Below, piece by piece: positions 20,945 to 25,908 of a DNA stretch of 25,908 nt. The notes below the pieces were generated by a model, which did not search any database, was not told the DNA's origin, and saw only the letters and a list, made by a program, of their open reading frames with translations. Each line of letters starts with the position of its first letter. Within the stretch, counting starts at the first letter, position 1. The stretch covers positions 1 through 25,908 of the IMG/VR virus record IMGVR_UViG_3300044530_000638; one strand, given 5' to 3'. This DNA comes from a virus. The translations under genes and the position numbers were made by a program.

Positions 20945-21313
20945 ATGGCGCTGCCTGTAAATTTTGAAGAGAAGGTTAAAGTTGCGCCCGCTCCCGGGGG
21001 TGCTGGGTACCCGTATCGCATCAGCGCCCGCGACTTGATGCGTGACTTTGTTTATGCTGCTGTCGAAGTCCCATCGTTTACCGATCAAAGCATTCGCAAT
21101 GGCATCAAGGAGATTTCTGGAACAGGCGACAATGGACACACCAACCGCAGCATCTACGCTGAGCCGTTCCCTGAAAACCCTGCATCCGGCGACATCATGT
21201 ATTACGACGGCGCTGAGTGGGTATCACTGGCCGCGCCAAGCGGCAGCGGAGTCTTTGTCCTGACTCACAACGGCACTGTGCCATCATGGACAGCAACCGA
21301 GGAGTGCGTCTAG
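20945..21313 (+). CDS. Small tail-tip protein
   Basis: This encodes 122 residues, starting 3 nt after the preceding stop. The C-terminal half has GDIMYYDGAEWVSLAAPSGS followed by FVLTHNGTVPSWTATEECV, a phrase of the type found at the ends of phage fibre and tip proteins (short Y-D/G-x-x-W-V repeats). A structural tail role is inferred. The first half is AT-richer, continuing the composition shift in the previous gene. Confidence 0.6.
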   Translation: MALPVNFEEKVKVAPAPGGAGYPYRISARDLMRDFVYAAVEVPSFTDQSIRNGIKEISGTGDNGHTNRSIYAEPFPENPASGDIMYYDGAEWVSLAAPSGSGVFVLTHNGTVPSWTATEECV

Positions 21314-21314
21314 T

Positions 21315-21704
21315 ATGCCGACGATCAAACTCACAGCCGAAGGCAAGATCATCACGAAGGGCGGGCTGCCGAGCTGCACGTGCTGCGGGACGACTCTTTA
21401 CGTCGAGCACATCGAGTATTACTTGATCCATCCTAGCAGCGTCGTCTCATACTTTGAGATGACCGGGACAGTCGGCGCGGGATTTACAGGCACAGGCCCA
21501 GGCGGCACGTTCACTTTGGCTTATGATATTGGGGCCGGGGAATGGGTCATGACCGACCCCGTTTATGGAATCAGCGCAATCGGCCTTGGCGTCCGCCCCG
21601 ACGGCCGCGCCGAGCCAGCTGGCTCTTACTGGGATGCCGATGTATTCACTGTTCGACCTTATCCTGACTACGTGGCATACGTCTCACTCACCCCGCTCCC
21701 ATGA
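21315..21704 (+). CDS. Hypothetical tail-region protein with CxCC motif
   Basis: This encodes 129 residues. The start is supported by GAGGAG at 21299-21304, one of few Shine-Dalgarno-like sequences. The N-terminus has KGGLPSCTCCGTTLYVEHIE, a cysteine knuckle, followed by a Gly-rich beta region (MTGTVGAGFTGTGPGGTFTL). The stop overlaps the next ATG (21701). Family not recognised. Confidence 0.6.
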   Translation: MPTIKLTAEGKIITKGGLPSCTCCGTTLYVEHIEYYLIHPSSVVSYFEMTGTVGAGFTGTGPGGTFTLAYDIGAGEWVMTDPVYGISAIGLGVRPDGRAEPAGSYWDADVFTVRPYPDYVAYVSLTPLP

Positions 21705-21919
21705 CCCGCCCGCCCTGCGAACATTTCGAGTCTGACAGCTGCGCCATCGGGCTTTATGGCGGCAGCCCGCATACCATGAACTGCATCGCGTGCGTGTCCC
21801 AGGGCAACAACAACGCGGAGTTTGCAGAGGCGCTCTTCGCCAGCCGGGAAAAGACCCACCCGCCGGGCGTCCGCAAAGTCTCCGGCTGCTGCGACTCTGC
21901 GGAAAACCCGCCGCTTTGA
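21701..21919 (+). CDS. Small cysteine-rich protein
   Basis: This encodes 72 residues with seven cysteines or close pairs (PCEHFESDSC, MNCIACVSQ, SGCCDSAE). The pattern P-C-x-H...C...C-x-x-C resembles a family of small phage tail-region proteins that may bind zinc or an iron-sulphur cluster. Overlaps the previous gene by 4 bp (ATGA). The stop codon lies in the TTGACA element before 21952. Function unknown. Confidence 0.6.
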   Translation: MTRPPCEHFESDSCAIGLYGGSPHTMNCIACVSQGNNNAEFAEALFASREKTHPPGVRKVSGCCDSAENPPL

Positions 21920-21951
21920 CAATCCGTCAGGGGTGAACCTAGGAACTCACC
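21916..21951 (+). promoter_or_regulatory. TTGACA element with hairpin upstream of 21952 gene
   Basis: TTGACA (21916-21921) contains the stop of the preceding gene. GGTGA (21932-21936) and TCACC (21947-21951) pair across a 10-nt loop and end directly at the ATG at 21952. The order TTGACA, GGGTGAAC, ACTCACC, ATG matches the junction at 16750-16783, although the genes downstream differ. Confidence 0.4.
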
Positions 21952-22851
21952 ATGACCCTCACCAATCCCCGCGCCACCTTCGGACTCAACGCCCGAACCA
22001 CTCCGACCAAATCCGGCACCAGCGGCACCGTGCAAATCGGAGCCAGCAACGAGACCGTCAGCCTAACCAACACGAAACAGGTCAGCTTCGACGCCATCAT
22101 CGTCGGCTCGACATCGGACCTCGTCATCGACATCTCCGACCTCGACAACACCGGCAGCACCGCATGGACGGCAGGCACGGCCCAAGTCGAAACTGCTACG
22201 GCTGCCGGGACCATCGGAGGATCAGGGGCGGGTAATGCTTCCGTTGTTGTAACCTCCGCAGGCATGAGCGGGTCTCCAATTGCCCTATCAGTCGCACTTG
22301 CCAATAGCGATTTCGCCACGCTTTGGGCTGCAAAGGTCCGTACGGCGCTGAACGCAAACGCCGTGATTGCCGCACGTTTCACGGTTGGCGGATCAGCCAC
22401 CGCGATCTCCCTCACCCGGAAAGCCACCTCGACCTACACGCTCAACGGCACCAGCGTTCCGGTCTATCCAGCCACCGACGCAACCCTCAATATCTCGTTG
22501 GATAACGGCACCTGCACCGGGATCACCACCGCCAACACCTCCGCAAACACTACGGCTGGTGTCGCAACAGCGGGCGCGTATGTCCCGGATCTCGATGGCA
22601 ACGACTTCGAGGGCGAAGCCACCGGCGGTCTCCTCAGCGTCGATGCCGTCTACATCAAAAACGCATCCACCTCCGTAGCCAACGCGCTCCTCACGCAAAG
22701 CACGGTCCTGACAGACTACCCGCTCACCCGCGGCGACATCCTCCAGGTCGCTGGAACCACGGGCTTGTTACCGATTAATGACATCACCGTCGAGCCGAGC
22801 GCAACCGGCGATGAAAGCTGCTTCGTGACCATCACGCTTGCCGGAGCCTAA
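21952..22851 (+). CDS. Virion structural protein, beta-rich (decoration or fibre-type)
   Basis: This encodes 299 residues, very rich in Thr, Ser, Ala, Gly and Val and almost free of Lys. The pattern of short strands (TVQIGASNETVSLTNTKQVS, TTAGVATAGAYVPDLDGND) with no coiled coil suggests a beta-sandwich virion or fibre protein. It lies in the fibre region, ahead of a probable baseplate/Ig-like gene. No family assigned. Confidence 0.6.
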   Translation: MTLTNPRATFGLNARTTPTKSGTSGTVQIGASNETVSLTNTKQVSFDAIIVGSTSDLVIDISDLDNTGSTAWTAGTAQVETATAAGTIGGSGAGNASVVVTSAGMSGSPIALSVALANSDFATLWAAKVRTALNANAVIAARFTVGGSATAISLTRKATSTYTLNGTSVPVYPATDATLNISLDNGTCTGITTANTSANTTAGVATAGAYVPDLDGNDFEGEATGGLLSVDAVYIKNASTSVANALLTQSTVLTDYPLTRGDILQVAGTTGLLPINDITVEPSATGDESCFVTITLAGA

Positions 22852-22854
22852 GCT

Positions 22855-23214
22855 ATGGCCTGCCAACTCAAAAATATCACGCTTGAACCAGTCGCCTCGG
22901 GAGAAACCTGGGGCGGCTTAACGTTCGCGATCACCTCGTCAGACGACACCGCCTATGCGGCCGCGCTCACCAGGGTCAGGATGAGTTGGCGCAACTCAGC
23001 AGGCACGGTCGCGCAGACGCTCGACAGCGACGTCTCGGGCATCACGATTGAGGTGGCCACGGCATACGCTTGGAGCTTCACCGTCGCGCCCAGCGCGCTA
23101 TCGCTGCCCGCCGGTTACTACACCTGGGCCATCGAGACCACCGACGCAGACTCCGTCGTAGACAAAGACCTGCTATCCGGCACGCAACAAATCACCATCG
23201 ACCCGCACGCCTGA
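22855..23214 (+). CDS. Small fibre-associated protein with Ig-like/BppU-type fold
   Basis: This encodes 119 residues. Sequence and strand pattern (GLTFAITSSDDTAYAAALTR, VRMSWRNSAGTVAQTLDSD, LPAGYYTWAIETTDADSV, TQQITIDPHA) match the small Ig-like proteins found just before tail fibres in many phages, similar to BppU N-terminal domains. Probably an adapter for the fibre gene that starts 2 nt after its stop. Confidence 0.65.
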   Translation: MACQLKNITLEPVASGETWGGLTFAITSSDDTAYAAALTRVRMSWRNSAGTVAQTLDSDVSGITIEVATAYAWSFTVAPSALSLPAGYYTWAIETTDADSVVDKDLLSGTQQITIDPHA

Positions 23215-23216
23215 CC

Positions 23217-25055
23217 ATGGCCACCAGCATCACGCTCACGACGAATACAGCGTCGATCACCGAATGCTCGCTAACTACGAACGCCGCCTCGACAGAATAC
23301 ACGCTGGCCAGCGGCTGGCGCGGGCCAGCGGGAGCCGATGGAGCCACTGGCCCTGCGGGCCCCACCGGAGCCGCGGGAGCCACTGGCCCCACAGGAGCCA
23401 CGGGATCAACCGGAGCAGCCGGAGACGACGCGCTTTGGAACTATACGGGCGAGTATAGCGGCGGTGCTTCGTATGCCATTGGGGATGTCGCTACGTACGA
23501 CGGAGAAACATTCTACCGCACCGACTCTCACGGCGGCAATCTCGGAGACACGCCCGCTGACGGCAGTCCATACTGGGATCTTTTGGCCGCAAAAGGCGAA
23601 GACGGCGGCGGCAGTGCCGACAAACTGCCGCTCGCTGGCGGCGCGATTGTCGCTAACAGTTCCTCCGATGCTCTTCGTATTACGCAAACTGGAAGCGGTA
23701 ATGCACTGGTGGTTGAGGACAGCACAAATCCAGACAGCACTCCGTTTGTTATTGATGCAAACGGGAATGTCGGCATCGGGACGGCTACGCCAACCGAGAA
23801 GCTGGATGTTGCTGGCTACATTAAGGCATCCAATCTACGCATAAACAACCCATCTGGAGATAGCAGCATTGAGGTTGGTGGAGCTGGAAATGTTTACATT
23901 GACCTTAAGACCCCAAACTCCGACGATTATGATTTAAGGATAGCGGCTGGTGAAACGGGAAATGGTATTGAATCAATCAATCCATTATTTATAAATAGTA
24001 CAAGCAACCAACCAGTTTACATTGCTAGTGGTGGTGGCAATGTCGGCATCGGGACGGCTACGCCAACCGAGAAGCTGGATGTTGCTGGCGGCATTAGGGC
24101 GGCTAGTGTGCAATTAAATCAAAGTGGCAACTCTTTCCACGCTCAAGTTAATCCTCCGTCCGGCCTGACTAGCACACAGACCTTCACCCTTCCGAACGCA
24201 TCCGGCACGATCGCGCTGACGAGTGAAATCCCGACCGACTACGAGATCACCTCGGCACAGGGACGACGTTTGATCGCCTCACTGAAAACGGTATGGCCAG
24301 TCAATAGCAACCTTGCGGGGATTTTATACTTCGCGACCACGAAAGTCGTGGCGGGGACGTTCACCGTCAGGACAACTACCGGCTACGCAAGGGTTATTGA
24401 CCATCGTGGAGTCCTTCTCACCCAAGTCGGCACTGGCAGTTCCACCTCGGACATTTCCCTCGCACTCCCCCAAGCGAATGTTGGCCAGCGAGCATATGCA
24501 GTCATTTCCGTGGCTAGCGGTGGCAGCGTGCGGAGTGGGGACATAACACGCCTAACCACCAACTCCAACGAGGTGACCGTTATTGATGTGGCAAGCACCA
24601 CCGCTCTGACATACCTGCTTTGCTACGGCAACCAGCTGACCGAGTTGGATGTGAGTGCAAACACCGCTCTGACCATTCTCGACTGCAACACCAACCAGCT
24701 GACCACTCTGGACGTGAGCACGAACACTGCGCTGACCAATCTCACATGCGGAACCAACCAGCTGACAGCTTTGGGCGTGAGCGAAAACACTGCGCTGATC
24801 ACCCTGTCATGTGGCACCAACCAGCTTACAGCATTGGACGTGAGCACGAACACCGCGCTAACCACCCTCACATGCAGCAACAACCTGCTGCCCACCGCAG
24901 TGGTTGACCAGATCCTCGTCGATCTGGATGCACTGAACGTGGACGGGAATGGTGTGTATTTGGGCGGCACGGGTAACGGCGCGGCGTCCGCGACCGGAAT
25001 CGCCGCAGCAGTCGGACTGGTTGCTGAAGGATGGACCCCTGTCGTCTACAACTAA
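23217..25055 (+). CDS. Modular tail fibre: collagen-like, carbohydrate-binding-like and leucine-rich repeats
   Basis: The ATG at 23217, just after the previous stop, gives 612 residues; the frame is open further upstream but overlaps that gene. Modules in order are as follows. A short beta N-terminus leads to collagen-like Gly-x-y repeats (36-69). A CBM5/12-like segment follows (74-about 125: WNYTGEYSGGASYAIGDVAT, then GETFYRT). Two copies of NVGIGTATPTEKLDVAG lie near 184-200 and 275-291. A beta region (FTLPNASGTIALTSEIP) leads to five leucine-rich repeats of 21 residues (about 465-560; NQLTxLDVSxNTALTxLxC). The C-terminus is GWTPVVYN. The GIGT and LRR units are typical of receptor-binding and adhesin-like proteins. 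This is the likely host-range determinant. The middle part is AT-richer than the ends. Confidence 0.85.
   Translation: MATSITLTTNTASITECSLTTNAASTEYTLASGWRGPAGADGATGPAGPTGAAGATGPTGATGSTGAAGDDALWNYTGEYSGGASYAIGDVATYDGETFYRTDSHGGNLGDTPADGSPYWDLLAAKGEDGGGSADKLPLAGGAIVANSSSDALRITQTGSGNALVVEDSTNPDSTPFVIDANGNVGIGTATPTEKLDVAGYIKASNLRINNPSGDSSIEVGGAGNVYIDLKTPNSDDYDLRIAAGETGNGIESINPLFINSTSNQPVYIASGGGNVGIGTATPTEKLDVAGGIRAASVQLNQSGNSFHAQVNPPSGLTSTQTFTLPNASGTIALTSEIPTDYEITSAQGRRLIASLKTVWPVNSNLAGILYFATTKVVAGTFTVRTTTGYARVIDHRGVLLTQVGTGSSTSDISLALPQANVGQRAYAVISVASGGSVRSGDITRLTTNSNEVTVIDVASTTALTYLLCYGNQLTELDVSANTALTILDCNTNQLTTLDVSTNTALTNLTCGTNQLTALGVSENTALITLSCGTNQLTALDVSTNTALTTLTCSNNLLPTAVVDQILVDLDALNVDGNGVYLGGTGNGAASATGIAAAVGLVAEGWTPVVYN
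23766..23816 (+). repeat. 51-bp direct repeat, copy 1
   Basis: This is identical to 24039-24089. It encodes NVGIGTATPTEKLDVAG. The copies are 273 bp (91 codons) apart, so recombination between them would delete one module in frame. Confidence 0.9.
24039..24089 (+). repeat. 51-bp direct repeat, copy 2
   Basis: This is identical to 23766-23816. The identity holds at third codon positions too, which points to recent duplication or ongoing homogenisation rather than old protein-level conservation. Confidence 0.9.
24630..24890 (+). repeat. 63-bp tandem repeats encoding leucine-rich repeats
   Basis: Units start at 24630, 24693, 24756, 24819 and 24882 (last partial), each 63 bp, encoding 21 residues of the form NQLTxLDVSxNTALTxLxCxx. 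The repeats are imperfect at DNA level. Perfectly regular length allows in-frame gain or loss of units. Confidence 0.85.
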
Positions 25056-25063
25056 GAACAGCC

Positions 25064-25480
25064 ATGAAACACACATTCCAAGCCACCGACGATCACGCCA
25101 CCTATGTCCGCATCAGCGACGGGATAGAGGGCATCCTGCACGAGCATGACGACACCTCGGTCGTCCTCCCGCTGTCCGCCCTTGTGGACCTCGCCGACTT
25201 CACCGCGATCCCGCCGCCACCCGAGCCTGTCGTCATCCCTTACGAGATCGCCAACTGGCGGGCGCGCGCTGTGCTGGAGATCGCGGGCCTGCTGCCGACG
25301 GTCGATGCCGCTATCGCCGCGCTCACCGGAGACGCCGGAATCGTAGCCCGCGCAGCATGGAACTCGGGTGCTCCATTCGTCCGCAACGGTCCGACCGTCA
25401 CCGCCCTGTCCTCCGCCCTCGGCCTGACCTCCGCGCAGGTGGACGCGATGTTCCTCCAAGCCGAATCACTCGACGTCTGA
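25064..25480 (+). CDS. Fibre-associated / tail fibre assembly-like protein
   Basis: This encodes 138 residues from the ATG at 25064, 8 nt after the fibre stop. The C-terminal part (IPYEIANWRARAVLEIAGLL, then TVTALSSALGLTSAQVDAMF) is a pattern I know from small proteins next to phage fibre genes, with an N-terminal beta domain (DGIEGILHEHDD) and a Pro-rich linker (PPPPEP). Likely a fibre accessory or chaperone; inferred from context. Confidence 0.65.
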   Translation: MKHTFQATDDHATYVRISDGIEGILHEHDDTSVVLPLSALVDLADFTAIPPPPEPVVIPYEIANWRARAVLEIAGLLPTVDAAIAALTGDAGIVARAAWNSGAPFVRNGPTVTALSSALGLTSAQVDAMFLQAESLDV

Positions 25481-25500
25481 ACCACACCCACTCTCCTCCC

Positions 25501-25674
25501 ATGACCCACTATCAGACATTCACGACTGGCCTTTTCGGGGTGGTCGGCTCGACGTTCGGCGTCCTGTCAACTTTTCAAGAACAACTCGACTGGGGCGTCA
25601 GGATTACGGGCGGCTGCATTGGGTTGGCTGTCGGCATCATCTCACTCTATCGCCTCATCCACCCGCCGAAATGA
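25501..25674 (+). CDS. Small membrane protein, holin candidate
   Basis: This encodes 57 residues from the ATG at 25501. Two hydrophobic segments are visible (about 8-24, TTGLFGVVGSTFGVLS, and about 32-52, ITGGCIGLAVGIISLYRLI), with a short basic end (HPPK). Size, two segments and place after the fibre genes fit a class II holin, which would release the lysin. The frame is open upstream but only this part has a clear start. It overlaps the next gene by 4 bp (ATGA). Confidence 0.6.
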   Translation: MTHYQTFTTGLFGVVGSTFGVLSTFQEQLDWGVRITGGCIGLAVGIISLYRLIHPPK

Positions 25675-25871
25675 CACCGAAACAATCCACCGCCCGCTTG
25701 TCTCTCTACATCCTCATCGCCATGGGGACAGCCGCCAGCGCGGGCCTCGCCACGGTCAACTTCACGGACTGGCGGGAGACGACGAGCTTCGCGCTTTCCG
25801 TCGTCATGACCGGCCTCATCACCGCCCGCAGCTACATCGACCAGACCCCGACTCAGGTTTCGCCGCCATGA
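25671..25871 (+). CDS. Second small membrane protein, holin or antiholin candidate
   Basis: This encodes 66 residues with hydrophobic segments about 10-30 (LSLYILIAMGTAASAGLATV) and about 38-54 (SFALSVVMTGLITARSY), and a polar C-terminus. Paired small two-segment membrane genes next to each other often form a holin/antiholin set. The stop overlaps the next ATG. Assignment is by context. Confidence 0.6.
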   Translation: MTPKQSTARLSLYILIAMGTAASAGLATVNFTDWRETTSFALSVVMTGLITARSYIDQTPTQVSPP

Positions 25872-25908
25872 ACAAATGCTTCCCAGACGAGATCCGCGTC
25901 CGCATGTC
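25868..25908 (+). CDS. N-terminal fragment of a gene at the window edge
   Basis: The ATG at 25868 overlaps the previous stop (ATGA), and 13 complete codons remain (MNKCFPDEIRVRM). Too short for any assignment. An endolysin would be expected after holin-like genes, but nothing in these codons shows it. Confidence 0.5.
   Translation, partial: MNKCFPDEIRVRM

Noticed and set aside
1-25908. Integrase, attachment site, CRISPR array, tRNA or IS element
   Set aside because: Looked for on both strands; none supported. The lysogeny state cannot be decided from this window.

Overview
The window is a high-GC segment of a tailed double-stranded DNA phage or prophage with a lambda-like (siphovirus) virion gene order. 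Every recognisable gene is a phage gene. There is no rRNA, tRNA, CRISPR array, IS element, integrase or recognisable repressor. The host cannot be fixed from the sequence. Almost no start codon has a Shine-Dalgarno sequence; many leaders are A-rich or pyrimidine-rich. The tail fibre carries the 21-residue leucine-rich repeats common in Bacteroidota-type surface proteins. Both facts suggest a Bacteroidota, Verrucomicrobiota or Planctomycetota-type host, as a low-confidence inference.

Layout on the + strand. Positions 1-5822 hold small early genes, two HNH endonucleases of lower GC than their neighbours, a VirE-N/AAA replication protein, a dense cluster of TGAACC/GGTTCA repeats that looks like an origin or operator field, and a helix-turn-helix protein. 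Positions 5941-8310 hold a tightly overlapping cassette: ParB-like protein, soluble ABC ATPase, Mom-like GNAT acyltransferase and formyltransferase-like enzyme. Positions 8307-14641 hold packaging and head genes: TerS, TerL (GpA type), a small joining protein, portal, ClpP-type protease with a scaffold-like tail, and major capsid protein. Positions 14719-20200 hold connector and tail genes: tail completion and terminator proteins, tail tube, chaperone pair G/GT and tape measure. A ligase-like gene on the minus strand interrupts this run. Positions 20213-25480 hold tail tip and fibre genes, and 25501-25908 two small membrane proteins (holin candidates) and the start of another gene.

The most interesting part is 5941-8310. 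The sequence predicts that the ABC ATPase and the GNAT enzyme are joined by programmed -1 ribosomal frameshifting. An in-register A AAA AAA heptamer at 7073-7079 is followed, after 5 nt, by a perfect 7-bp GC stem (7085-7107) and preceded by an SD-like purine run. The GNAT domain has no good start of its own. With the ParB-like protein and the formyltransferase this looks like a phage DNA-base hypermodification cassette, presumably against host restriction; the chemistry is unknown.

Other points of note: a second, classical frameshift in the tail chaperone gene (A AAA AAC at 18009); a recurring TTGAC element about 19-23 nt upstream of several start codons, usually with dyad symmetry over the start; and a modular fibre gene with an exact in-frame 51-bp direct repeat.
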